Shown here: one piece after another, positions 44,401 to 55,405 of the stretch
Layout: each line of letters opens with the position of its first letter
Position numbering within the stretch: position 1 is the stretch's first letter
DNA from: Terebella lapidaria
Lineage: Eukaryota; Annelida; Polychaeta; Terebellida; Terebellidae
Reading direction: 5' to 3'
Assembly: GCA_949152475.1 (NCBI GenBank)
Contig: OX424569.1
Coordinates: forward strand, 19,257,170 to 19,321,169
Length of the DNA stretch: 64,000 nt
Notes under the pieces: generated by a model
Told to the model about the DNA's origin: nothing
The model's database searches: none
What the model saw: only the letters and a program-made list of their open reading frames with translations
Position numbers and translations under genes: made by a program

Positions 44401-47400
44401 ATTGAGTTTTCATGCAAAAGCCTTGAAAATTTCAGGATGAGTATAGAATATAAGTGCAATTAGCATCAAGACCCAATCGTTGGTATAATTCAATGGCAGT
44501 TTGGATTATTTAGTAAAGTAAGATTAAAGAAAACCGTGAATTTATCACACTAAAAACGGAAAATTATCTATAGAACCCATGTGAAACGTAACAAACCACT
44601 AGTAATTTATTTGGAAAGTCAAGAATATCAAGGGGTTATTATTTGCATGCAACGTTGTGTCTCTAGAATGATGTCAGGGTCAGGGGGGCTGCTTATGATA
44701 AGCGTGAGCTTGGCATAGGGCCGACCTCAATTCTTGTGATCTGGTCCGGTGGTCAAAATTTCCTAGTCCCTGACACCTGTAGAAGGCTGAGCTATTGAAA
44801 TGCATCAGTATCATTAATATTGTGCAAACAAATTGTAATTCAAGTCATAATTTAGCCGCTGAGGATAGTTAGAACATTTTTGTATGCCGACCGACCATGT
44901 GATTTATGTGTATTCCACAATTTTCTCCTTAACCACACAAAACACGGCAAATGAACATTGAATTAGGTCGGGAACCTTCAACTGTTACCTAGTCAAACAA
45001 ATTATGACATTTTTTTCGCTCCCAGGCCACGCAGAGTGAAAATTAGCGATCTTACGTTAAGGCTACTGTATATTAATTATATTGGCCATTCAACTCAATG
45101 TTAAATGATCTTACTTTGACGGTCCATAACACCTTCCTAAAAAAAAATCCCAGCCTAACCACTATGCTAGTTTTATCCCTCAACGTATTGGGCATCGCGT
45201 GGTAAGCATGAATATATTTGACGACACATGGGATTTTTCGCTATTCTGCCTTGAATGGACCCGGGGTGAAAATACCCCAAATTATGGGTACTGATGCCCA
45301 TGCAAAACCCCTTTGATTCCCCAGCTCCTGAGAAGAACGCCAACAAGATACTGCCTTGAAAACCGGGTCATTATATCCCAGCACTGCGTTCTTTCAGGTG
45401 AATATACACTCGTCCAGAAGTCTGGCCTAAAAAATATATGAGGCGATGTTTAACAACAGTTTCCCTTTAAATTGCCTAAGTGAGGTGAACGCTCGCTGAT
45501 TGGCTGAGGGAATTACTGTACACTGCCCTTAATATATAGGCGTTTCTGAGATATATGAATTATATTTTGTCAGTAGGTAGTCTTATATGTATGTAATTGT
45601 GAAACGAAAAATAAACCTGATATCCCGATTCAATTCTCTGTTTCAGTCCATTTAATACATGTGCTGGGATTTGCCAGTCTGCCAAATTCTTAGAATTGAA
45701 ATTGTTGAAAACTCATTGAGTTTTCATGCAAAAGCCTTGAAAATTTCAGGATGAGTATAGAATATAAGTGCAATTAGCATCAAGACCCAATCGTTGGTAT
45801 AATTCAATGGCAGTTTGGATTATTTAGTAAAGTAAGATTAAAGAAAACCGTGAATTTATCACACTAAAAACGGAAAATTATCTATAGAACCCATGTGAAA
45901 CGTAACAAACCACTAGTAATTTATTTGGAAAGTCAAGAATATCAAGGGGTTATTATTTGCATGCAACGTTGCATGCAACGGGACCCGGGGTGAAAATACC
46001 CCAAATTATGGGTACTGATGCCCATGCAAAACCCCTTTGATTCCCCAGCTCCTGAGAAGAACGCCAACAAGATACTGCCTTGAAAACCGGGTCATTATAT
46101 CCCAGCACTGCGTTCTTTCAGGTGAATATACACTCGTCCAGAAGTCTGGCCTAAAAAATATATGAGGCGATGTTTAACAACAGTTTCCCTTTAAATTGCC
46201 TAAGTGAGGTGAACGCTCGCTGATTGGCTGAGGGAATTACTGTACACTGCCCTTAATATATAGGCGTTTCTGAGATATATGAATTATATTTTGTCAGTAG
46301 GTAGTCTTATATGTATGTAATTGTGAAACGAAAAATAAACCTGATATCTTGATTCAATTCTCTGTTTCAGTCCATTTAATACATATGCTACATGTGCTGG
46401 GATTTGCCAGTCTGCCAAATTCTTAGAATTGAAATTGTTGAAAACTCATTGAGTTTTCATGCAAAAGCCTTGAAAATTTCAGGATGAGTATAGAATATAA
46501 GTGCAATTAGCATCAAGACCCAATCGTTGGTATAATTCAATGGCAGTTTGGATTATTTAGTAAAGTAAGATTAAAGAAAACCGTGAATTTATCACACTAA
46601 AAACGGAAAATTATCTATAGAACCCATGTGAAACGTAACAAACCACTAGTAATTTATTTGGAAAGTCAAGAATATCAAGGGGTTATTATTTGCATGCAAC
46701 GTTGTGTCTCTAGAATGATGTCAGGGTCAGGGGGGCTGCTTATGATAAGCGTGAGCTTGGCATAGGGCCGACCTCAATTCTTGTGATCTGGTCCGGTGGT
46801 CAAAATTTCCTAGTCCCTGACACCTGTAGAAGGCTGAGCTATTGAAATGCATCAGTATCATTAATATTGTGCAAACAAATTGTAATTCAAGTCATAATTT
46901 AGCCGCTGAGGATAGTTAGAACATTTTTGTATGCCGACCGACCATGTGATTTATGTGTATTCCACAATTTTCTCCTTAACCACACAAAACACGGCAAATG
47001 AACATTGAATTAGGTCGGGAACCTTCAACTGTTACCTAGTCAAACAAATTATGACATTTTTTTCGCTCCCAGGCCACGCAGAGTGAAAATTAGCGATCTT
47101 ACGTTAAGGCTACTGTATATTAATTATATTGGCCATTCAACTCAATGTTAAATGATCTTACTTTGACGGTCCATAACACCTTCCTAAAAAAAAATCCCAG
47201 CCTAACCACTATGCTAGTTTTATCCCTCAACGTATTGGGCATCGCGTGGTAAGCATGAATATATTTGACGACACATGGGATTTTTCGCTATTCTGCCTTG
47301 AATGGACCCGGGGTGAAAATACCCCAAATTATGGGTACTGATGCCCATGCAAAACCCCTTTGATTCCCCAGCTCCTGAGAAGAACGCCAACAAGATACTG

Positions 47401-48893
47401 CCTTGAAAACCGGGTCATTATATCCCAGCACTGCGTTCTTTCAGGTGAATATACACTCGTCCAGAAGTCTGGCCTAAAAAATATATGAGGCGATGTTTAA
47501 CAACAGTTTCCCTTTAAATTGCCTAAGTGAGGTGAACGCTCGCTGATTGGCTGAGGGAATTACTGTACACTGCCCTTAATATATAGGCGTTTCTGAGATA
47601 TATGAATTATATTTTGTCAGTAGGTAGTCTTATATGTATGTAATTGTGAAACGAAAAATAAACCTGATATCCCGATTCAATTCTCTGTTTCAGTCCATTT
47701 AATACATGTGCTGGGATTTGCCAGTCTGCCAAATTCTTAGAATTGAAATTGTTGAAAACTCATTGAGTTTTCATGCAAAAGCCTTGAAAATTTCAGGATG
47801 AGTATAGAATATAAGTGCAATTAGCATCAAGACCCAATCGTTGGTATAATTCAATGGCAGTTTGGATTATTTAGTAAAGTAAGATTAAAGAAAACCGTGA
47901 ATTTATCACACTAAAAACGGAAAATTATCTATAGAACCCATGTGAAACGTAACAAACCACTAGTAATTTATTTGGAAAGTCAAGAATATCAAGGGGTTAT
48001 TATTTGCATGCAACGTTGTGTCTCTAGAATGATGTCAGGGTCAGGGGGGCTGCTTATGATAAGCGTGAGCTTGGCATAGGGCCGACCTCAATTCTTGTGA
48101 TCTGGTCCGGTGGTCAAAATTTCCTAGTCCCTGACACCTGTAGAAGGCTGAGCTATTGAAATGCATCAGTATCATTAATATTGTGCAAACAAATTGTAAT
48201 TCAAGTCATAATTTAGCCGCTGAGGATAGTTAGAACATTTTTGTATGCCGACCGACCATGTGATTTATGTGTATTCCACAATTTTCTCCTTAACCACACA
48301 AAACACGGCAAATGAACATTGAATTAGGTCGGGAACCTTCAACTGTTACCTAGTCAAACAAATTATGACATTTTTTTCGCCCCCAGGCCACGCAGAGTGA
48401 AAATTAGCGATCTTACGTTAAGGCTACTGTATATTAATTATATTGGCCATTCAACTCAATGTTAAATGATCTTATTTTGACGGTCCATAACACCTTCCTA
48501 AAAAAAAATCCCAGCCTAACCACTATGCTAGTTTTATCCCTCAACGTATTGGGCATCGCGTGGTAAGCATGAATATATTTGACGACACATGGGATTTTTC
48601 GCTATTCTGCCTTGAATGGACCCGGGGTGAAAATACCCCAAATTATGGGTACTGATGCCCATGCAAAACCCCTTTGATTCCCCAGCTCCTGAGAAGAACG
48701 CCAACAAGATACTGCCTTGAAAACCGGGTCATTATATCCCAGCACTGCGTTCTTTCAGGTGAATATACACTCGTCCAGAAGTCTGGCCTAAAAAATATAT
48801 GAGGCGATGTTTAACAACAGTTTCCCTTTAAATTGCCTAAGTGAGGTGAACGCTCGCTGATTGGCTGAGGGAATTACTGTACACTGCCCTTAA
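38476..48893 (+). repeat. 10.4-kb satellite array, 1,314-bp monomers
   Basis: Monomer starts (ATTAGCGATCTTACG) lie at 38461, 39786, 41100, 42414, 43728, 45042, 47089 and 48403. Spacing is exactly 1,314 bp except the first (1,325) and a 2,047-bp interval holding two truncated monomers joined near 45975. The last monomer is cut off at TTAA, 48890-48893. Copies differ by only a few bases, so the array is recently homogenised. No coding frame longer than about 60 codons. Each monomer contains the split MITE end AGCGATCTTACGTTAA, so the amplified unit includes the insertion junction. The array begins and ends at TTAA. Confidence 0.93.
45042..47088 (+). repeat. Rearranged pair of truncated satellite monomers
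   Basis: Monomer six runs normally to GCATGCAACGTTG (about 45972), then CATGCAACG follows and the sequence resumes at GGACCCGGGG (about 45980), roughly 215 bases into the next monomer. So about 380 bp of one monomer end and about 215 bp of the next monomer start are missing. The second partial monomer carries ATACATATGCTACATGTGC, a variant otherwise present only in the first monomer of the array. Confidence 0.85.
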
Positions 48894-49769
48894 TACGGTT
48901 ACGGATGCGTGATTTCACGACTGAATATATAATCAACCAATAGGGCAGCGAGAAAATGACGGTCACGGTCTAATGGCGTTCGTCGTTACCGTTCTGTCTC
49001 CATTTTCAATGAGGAGACTCTACTAATGTGACGAAACAGCTGCACTGTTGAAGAACACTTATTTAAGGTTCGTTCTGGGCAGCCGTAACACAAAATTCCC
49101 TGAATAAACTCCTTTTTGACCGCAATTCAGTAACGGATGGATATATCATCGTGCACGTTGCATACTGCACCAAAGAGTCAAACGGCAGTTTTCTATAAAT
49201 TTTGAAACATCCCTATATGCGTCCATTTCCACGAGTAAAATTACGAATATGTTTTTCTCATTGAAACACGATCAAAGTTGGTGGGAACCCATGTGGCCAC
49301 AATCACTCACTGTAATAACGTCCTAAAACCCCTCACCTCCCTGACTTGAGCCTGTTATCGATCACATCACAATAAATCAGCAATGCTTTGTATAACACTG
49401 TGTCTATAATTATAGACAAAAATATATTTCAGTGAACTGACAGAAAAGTATGTTTCCCTCACAAACATTCAACTTGAGTATAACTTTTGAATGATGTGTG
49501 GGAAATATATCTTATAAGCATGTCCACGTCCGTCTCAATACTCGGGAAACAGTTTTCTTTCATGTGTGTGTTGTTTTCATATTAAGTTTTGAAATTAATC
49601 AGTTTTCCATGCGTGATAACAAAGTCTTGCGTCATTTGCATATTCAGTCCTCATCAGTCAACGACGAACGCCATCAGACCGTGACCGTCCTCTTCTCGCT
49701 AGCCCATTGGTGGATTGTATATTCAGTTGTGAATTCACCCATCCGTAGCCGTATTAACATAAGATCGCT
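48890..49769 (+). mobile_element. Main body of the split MITE
   Basis: Left inner arm 48894-48987 (TACGGTTACGGATGCGTGAT...GGCGTTCGTCGTT) pairs with the right arm 49661-49753. Adding the outer 16 bp on each side gives inverted repeats of about 110 bp with roughly 85 percent identity. The right arm is continuous from 49769 inward and shows that the two pieces of the left arm were once adjacent through one TTAA. The middle (48988-49660) is non-coding. A frame at 49498-49776 has no known motif. Confidence 0.85.
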
Positions 49770-50525
49770 ATTATGACGTGATGGGCTGCGCGAGTAGTGA
49801 CATCACGATTATGGTGCTGCAGTGTGGGCAGGTAAATGCTATAGTCCCACTGTCTCGGTCTGAGACCCGGACGACTCCTGGATTTGTTTACCCTATGTGG
49901 GCCGGTTGAGACCCAAGCGAGGTTAGAAAAAAGTCGAAAAATGAGTTGCATTCCCACTGTCCCAGACAACCCCCATTCGAAGGCCTCGGTCTGATAAGAC
50001 CTTTTATTAATTTTGACCCCCTGGGCGCCCGGATCAGACCTGATCAACTCCCGGATAGGCCCGAATAACTCCAGGTTAAAATCAGGTCAAATCATGGACT
50101 ACTCCTGGTTCACCAAAACACCCATTTTTAATCCGGTCAAGACCCAGTTGAAATCTGCTGTGGCCGGATAACACCAGGATGACTCCAGGATGACTAACGG
50201 TGTGCCTGGTGGACTCCAGGATGATTCCCGGTAACGCCCGGTTCGCCAAAAAAATGAAACATGTTTCATATTTGAAGCGAGTGCCCGGACGAGACCCGGT
50301 TTGCCACCTGGATCGACCCAATGTGACTGGTGACTGACGAGACACAGTATGCCCGGTTCAGAACCGGTAGAAGCCCGATGTGGCCGGACGAGACCCAGTG
50401 AGGCCCAGTTTGTGAGCCGGGAGTCAACTGGGCATTAAACCGGGACAGTGGGACTGGGGTATAAGACATTCGGTGTCACTCCAGCAATGGGGTGTTCCTC
50501 TTCATCGTTGGGTCGCCGAACTCAA
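49770..50525 (+). repeat. Dispersed repeat R, second copy, interrupted
   Basis: ATTATGACGTGATGGGCTGC... to GGGCAGGTAAAT (49837), then after an insertion ATAAGACATTCGGTGTCACT to TCGCCGAACTC (50525). It aligns to 36285-36413. Its left edge abuts the right end of the satellite-bearing MITE. Confidence 0.75.
49838..50460. mobile_element. ~620-bp MITE inside repeat R
   Basis: Perfect 12-bp inverted repeats AGTCCCACTGTC (49843-49854) and GACAGTGGGACT (50444-50455), each with TATA just outside. The empty site is visible in the other R copy (GGTGAATAAGACATTC). The interior is rich in repeated GACCCGG, GGATGACTCC and CCGGTT motifs and has no transposase. The target duplication is ambiguous (AT or TA). 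Confidence 0.7.
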
Positions 50526-51099
50526 CAAGTATAAAGTAATGTTTCACTAATTTTAACTGCAACGGCATACAACATTAATATAATAACAAAAGTATTTGAA
50601 ATACGAATGCATCAATTATTGTTCTATGCATCAGATATGCACCACACCATCGCGGTGGATGGTCATGTCGTGTACTTTATTCTGCACTGGGTTTGGTTAG
50701 TTTCCATTCTTCTCAGATAAATATTTTTAATAAAGTTGGAAATTGGATATAAGAATGGGCTTATATCACCTTTGTCAGCGAATGAATCTGTTTACACATC
50801 TGATATGATTTAAAACTGTTTGTAAGTACTAAAATGTACTTTCAGTACTGCCTCAAATGACGTCACAAACCACGTGACCCATACTAAAATCGTGATCAAA
50901 ATCTTCGGCAATTTACGGAAGGAGTGCCTATTTGATTCAATATCTCGAAACCCATTGATTGTATTGTAAAATTCGTTCGAATTTACAGATAACTATTCAT
51001 AATGGACTAAATGAAAAGCACTTTCATCGGCATGCTACTAGGTCTTTAAGTTTTTGAAATAAAATCTTTCATTTTGTGAAAAAAAACCGGGACAGTCAA
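50526..51099. other. Non-coding, AT-rich, no recognised feature
   Basis: No gene, repeat or signal recognised. Confidence 0.4.
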
Positions 51100-52320
51100 T
51101 TAGGAAATTCTTCCTTGTTTTCTTGGCATGCATATCATATGTCGTACAAATCGAGAAAACGTTACAACTGCATCTTCCACTCCACAAGTACTGCAGTTGA
51201 TTCCTATTTTAGTGAAAATAAATATAGTATTAGGATATTTTAGTTTTTTTGAAATGGTCAGAGCATATATAATCAATCTTAAGTTTAACGAATTCTGAAA
51301 GGGTAGGACTGCCTGAAATACGATTGAACCAGGACTGTACACATTGATATTGGAATTTCCTTTTTATGATGGAATAAGCTGGATAGTTGGATACACAGGC
51401 AGGGCTTTCCCAGATATGGCCCATCCCATTACATTTTAGAAGGTGTTGTATACCTTGAACACACGGGAGAGATATATCAGAATGAGATGACAAAGCATGT
51501 TTTAATACACGTTGGGAGATCCCATATTCAGGCTGAGAGGAACCTCCCCTTCCTTTAAATGGCTAGATTTCTCTCATATTTGTTGACACTTGGTATATGT
51601 TTCAGTAAATTGGTATGTACTTTCTCGTATATTGTGTCGTCCACATTGAAGTCGTGTTTTTTTTTAATGTTTTCACTCTGTAAATCTGTACAAGGAGATT
51701 TGTCTTCAATAAATTTCATATCAATAATTATGTCTCTCGCACGATTTGGGTTGGCTTTCCCAACTCTTTTAGCTGATTTCATCAAATACGATATATTGCC
51801 CCCATACGAGAGAATATAATATATCATTTTATCAAAGAGATTCGAAGCCAAGTTGATTTTTAACTGTAGTGCTCAGAGGGTGTTTGTCTGAGGACGTAAA
51901 TTGCACGAGTAGCTTTCAAATACGATCTTTTACCAAGTATTTGCTATTCCAAATCGGCGTAATTTGGAAACCCAAAAAACTATAACAATTGGTGGTCGAC
52001 AATCTTTCGCCACGTATATATTGTGTCAGCCGTTTTACTTTCAATTTACCTTTCGTCAACGTCATACACTTTGATTTTGACGGAGTGAGATTGATAGCCC
52101 ACGTGAAATAGTACTCAGATATCTCATTTTGACAGTTCTGTAGGCCCTTCTCGGATATGGATATAACAAATAAATCAATAGCACACCTTTGAAAACTTTC
52201 AGAATATTTAAAAATATATACTGTCAGCAATGGCGTGAGGTCGTTGGAAAGGTCAGCGAGCACGTTGGTGGCCTGGTTGTGGTCGACGTTCAAGTTGTCG
52301 TCGAACCTTGTGCATAAGAT
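51100..52320 (-). mobile_element. Second LINE fragment (jockey/CR1-like reverse transcriptase C-terminal half)
   Basis: On the minus strand: SEKGLQNCQNEISEYYFTWA and SKSKCMTLTKGKLKVK (52160-52040), then SFLGFQITP, a thumb region SANLFDKMIY...GGNISYLMKSAKRVGK (about 51850-51760), VDDTIYEKVHTNLLKHI (about 51640), RVLKHALSSHSDI (about 51500), and a cysteine-containing end GINCSTCGVED (about 51190). The text resembles the latter half of a non-LTR reverse transcriptase. Several frame changes and stops show it is dead. The part from 52320 to 52560 has open frames on both strands but no motif I recognise. Confidence 0.7.
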
Positions 52321-52738
52321 ATGGAGGTTATTCGCGAGTGTTTACTGGTCGACACCAGAATCATTAAAACGTGTGCGTTTTTCTTTGAAACCTGTTATAG
52401 TTCTAAGATTTTTCCGTGCTGGCAGAGTGTTATTGGTATTGAAATTGGTTTCCTTTCTTGTAGGCATTTTCACTTTCCTGTGTGCATTCATCTTTGGAAA
52501 ATACAGGATCAAGAAGAAATATCTCAATCAGCCTTTCGAAATTTCGATGCTTGCTTGATAGTTGGCTTTTCTTGTTTTAAGCTTTTGGTTGTAAGTCGGA
52601 TGAGGTACATGTACAAATATGCTGAGATCAGATCACAGTGGGCCACAAGGGAAATAGTTACCATAGGCGATTTTGAATTACTTAAATATTAGTAAATATG
52701 TTATTCGATTGAAATTTCATCTGATCTCCACACAACAG

Positions 52739-52973
52739 CTATGCAGCATTTTTCGAATTCGGGCTCAACGATTATACCATCAAGGCGGATGTGATCAGAC
52801 ACTTGCTCAACATGTCACACGTGGACAGCACAAAGAACATTGCTGATGCTCTGGAGATGGCGCGGAATGATGTGTTCAGCGTCGCAGCTGGTGACAGGTC
52901 CTGGGCCCAAAACGTCATCATCCTGATAACAGACGGAGATTCAAATGAGCGAGAAAATGACACATTGCCCCAG
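52739..52973 (+). CDS. VWA-collagen gene, second VWA exon
   Basis: A 235-nt exon between acceptor CACACAACAG and donor CAG|GTATAC. It enters in phase 2, completing the serine codon opened by the exon at 20457-20631, and leaves in phase 0. It encodes FFEFGLNDYTIKADVIRHLL, then STKNIADALEMARNDVF, where the threonine takes the place of the usual MIDAS threonine, and NVIILITDGDSNERE with the strand-4 MIDAS aspartate (TDG). These are the expected central parts of a VWA domain. The upstream intron is about 32.1 kb, unusually long and almost entirely repeats; the downstream intron is only 104 bp. Confidence 0.9.
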
Positions 52974-53077
52974 GTATACTTCTGTATTGAAGTTTGTGTA
53001 AGTGGGTTTTCATTCTGATGGTATTATTGTTGTTTCAGTCTGCCGGTAACCGTGTCTATCTGTTTGTGTTCTCGCAG

Positions 53078-53246
53078 GTAGAGCTTGCCAAATCTGAGGG
53101 AGTCCGCATCATTCCTATCGGCATCTCAAACCAGGTCAACGAAGAGTTACTCAACGAAATATCTTCGTCAGGTGTCTTCCTAAAAGTATCAGACTTCACT
53201 TCTCTACCTGCAATCATTCCACAAGTCATTGAACGTCTTTGTCAAA
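53078..53246 (+). CDS. VWA-collagen gene, third VWA exon
   Basis: A 169-nt exon between acceptor TTCTCGCAG and donor AAA|GTAAAT, phase 0 in and phase 1 out. It encodes [38 protein letters not shown], and [13 protein letters not shown], the last strands and helix of the VWA fold. The three VWA exons total about 193 residues, the normal size for the domain. The 91-bp intron that follows leads straight into collagen repeats. Confidence 0.92.
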
Positions 53247-53337
53247 GTAAATAGACTTTTATTGTATGAAGCAAATCATTTTCCAAATCATCTGGTGATG
53301 GTGAACCACTGTCACACCGGATATCTTATTTCCTCAG

Positions 53338-54077
53338 GTAGTACGTTGATAGGTGCAACTGGTGCAACAGGGCCCAACGGTCGTCAAGGACCACCTGGCC
53401 AAAGAGGTCCTGTGGGACAACCAGGCTCACCAGGGGAGACTGGACCTCAAGGGCCGATAGGACGGCCAGGAGTAGCAGGACCACCAGGCGAAAGAGAGCA
53501 AGGTGTGCCAGGGCCAGTGGGTGAAAGAGGAGAGCGAGGCGAGCAAGGGCCAGCAGGTCCCCGTGGAGTAGCGGGACCACGAGGAGAACCAGGAGCTATA
53601 GGACCGGCAGGGCCAGCAGGTCCCCGTGGAGCAGCGGGACTGCAAGGTGAAAGAGGAGAACGAGGCATGCAAGGGCCAGCAGGTCCTCGTGGAGCAGCGG
53701 GATCGAGAGGAGCTATAGGACCGGCAGGGCAAGCAGGTCCCCGTGGACCACGAGGAGAGCCAGGAGCTATAGGACCGGCAGGGCCAGCAGGTCCCCCTGG
53801 AGAATCGGGAACACGAGGAGAGCCAGGAGCTATAGGACCGGCAGGGCCAGCAGGTTCTCCTGGGGCAGCGGGACGGCAAGGTGAAAGAGGAGAACGAGGC
53901 ATGCAAGGGCCAGCAGGTCCTCGTGGAGCAGCGGGATCGAGAGGAGCTATAGGACCGGCAGGGCCAGCAGGTTCCCGTGGAGAATCGGGACCACGAGGAG
54001 AACCAGGACAGCCAGGTATGCCAGGACCGGCAAGTGCTCATGTAGAAACAAGACCACACGGCGAAAAAGGAGACTAG
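53338..54077 (+). CDS. VWA-collagen gene, collagen-repeat exon with stop
   Basis: Acceptor TTTCCTCAG; phase 1 entry gives S-S-T-L-I then an almost unbroken run of about 230 residues of Gly-X-Y triplets ([19 protein letters not shown]...), ending HGEKGD and a TAG at 54075-54077. Triplets rich in GPAG, GERG and GPRG would form a collagen triple helix, so the product is likely a secreted, trimeric VWA-collagen matrix or adhesion protein. Near-identical subrepeats inside the exon (for example the [20 protein letters not shown] block at two places) show internal duplication. A good alternative donor (CCAG|GTATGCC at 54015/54016) in phase 1 could skip this ending and join the downstream phase-1 cassettes. 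No AATAAA is evident just after the stop. Confidence 0.88.
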
Positions 54078-54307
54078 ATATATATTTTGTTGTAGATCAG
54101 AAAATAGTTCAAACCTGTGTATGATTCTAAATATATGGTGGTTTATTCTGTGGTTATAAAACGAGCAATCAAAATGGACAACTAAATTGCCGCTTCATAC
54201 CTTACTGACTCATATATGGTATATATGGTGGTTTATTCTGTGGTTATAAAACGAGCAATCAAAATGGACAACTAAATTGCTGCTTCCAGCCTTACCGACT
54301 CAATTTT
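54078..54307. repeat. 90-bp tandem duplication after the collagen stop
   Basis: ATATATGGTGGTTTATTCTG at 54131 recurs at 54221; about 82 bp are shared. It may be 3' UTR or intron sequence. Nothing else was recognised. Confidence 0.7.
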
Positions 54308-55354
54308 TAGCTTACCGGCCCATATGGGCCGATAAGCGTTTGTCGTGGTCTTTCGTCCGTCGTCCGTCGTCGTCGTCGTCGTCGTCCGCCACATCATCTG
54401 TTAACATTTTTTATCTTTTTTCCGGGCTGATGAATTTGCCCATAAATTTGTGTGAATATGTGTTAGGTCAATACCCCCAGACCGTTTTTAATTTTTTTTT
54501 ATTATTGAATCGTTTATGCAGTTTTGGCGGCCATTTATATGCCGAAAATGGCTGTTTTTGCATGTTTCTCAAAAACTGTCTTTTCAATTTTGAGATTTCA
54601 ATATATCATATATCATTATAATGTGTATAAGTTTCGATGCTCTTGAATCGCCGATCTGCGTGTGGCGGACATTTTGATGTTTTCTACGGGGCCCAAATGG
54701 GACTTTCCCATGTTAAATTCTTCTGTGCTTTATAATGGGTCACAATATTCCTGATATCTCACTTAATATTGAGATTTGAGACTTGGAATCAATTGTGGAC
54801 ATATAGGAAATTATATATGCTGAATATCCTCGTGACCTTGAATTTGACTTTAACCTCATTTTCAAGGTCAGAGCACAAAATGGCCAATATCTCGTTTATT
54901 ACTGACTTTACAGCTTAGGAATCAATTGTTGACATATAGGAAATGATATATGCTGAATATTCTCGTGACCTTGAATTTGACCTTTGACCTTATTTTCAAG
55001 GTCAAAGCACAAAATGGCTAATATCTCGCTTATTATCAACTTTACAGCTTGGGAATCAATTGTGGACATATAGGAAATGATATATGCCGATTATTCTGAT
55101 GACGTTGAATTTGACATTTGAACTCATTTTCAATGTCACAGCACAAAATGGCTGATATCTCGCTTATTATTTACTTCACAGCTTGGGAATCAATTGTGGA
55201 CATATAAGAAATGATATATACTGAATATTCTCGTGACCTTGAATATAACCTTTGCTCTCATTTTCAAGGTCAGAGCACAAAATGGTGCATATCTCACTTG
55301 TTGTCAACTTTACAGCTTAAAAACCAATTGTAAAAATCAATTGCCGGTAAGCTA
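54308..55354 (+). mobile_element. TIR-bounded element carrying the 133-bp tandem repeats
   Basis: Perfect 12-bp inverted ends TAGCTTACCGGC (54308-54319) and GCCGGTAAGCTA (55343-55354), 1,047 bp apart. It has a GTC-rich microsatellite near 54355-54388, a unique AT-rich left half, then about four and a half units of the 133-bp repeat (54740-55335), including a perfect TGACCTTTGACCT at 54978-54990. Elements with a microsatellite and a tandem-repeat core recall the pearl/Helentron-associated families of bivalves, but here the ends are inverted, so the class is uncertain. The right end is included in the exon triplication that follows. Confidence 0.6.
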
Positions 55355-55405
55355 CAGGTCGCTTGGGCCTATGTTTATCATGTCCGTTTGAATACCCGGC
55401 GATAG

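Noticed and set aside
48890-49757. An independent piggyBac-type MITE with TTAA duplication
   Set aside because: The right arm continues past its TTAA to AGCGATC and pairs with the bases at 38464-38479, so the TTAA is internal to a longer terminal repeat. The TTAA flanks are better explained by what entered the left arm.
49754-50345. Minus-strand frames of 67-97 codons around the 620-bp MITE
   Set aside because: They arise from the repeated CCGG/GACTCC motifs of the MITE and show no transposase features.
53427-54059. Minus-strand frames opposite the 53338-54077 collagen exon
   Set aside because: Low-complexity antisense reading of a collagen exon supported by an in-phase upstream VWA domain.
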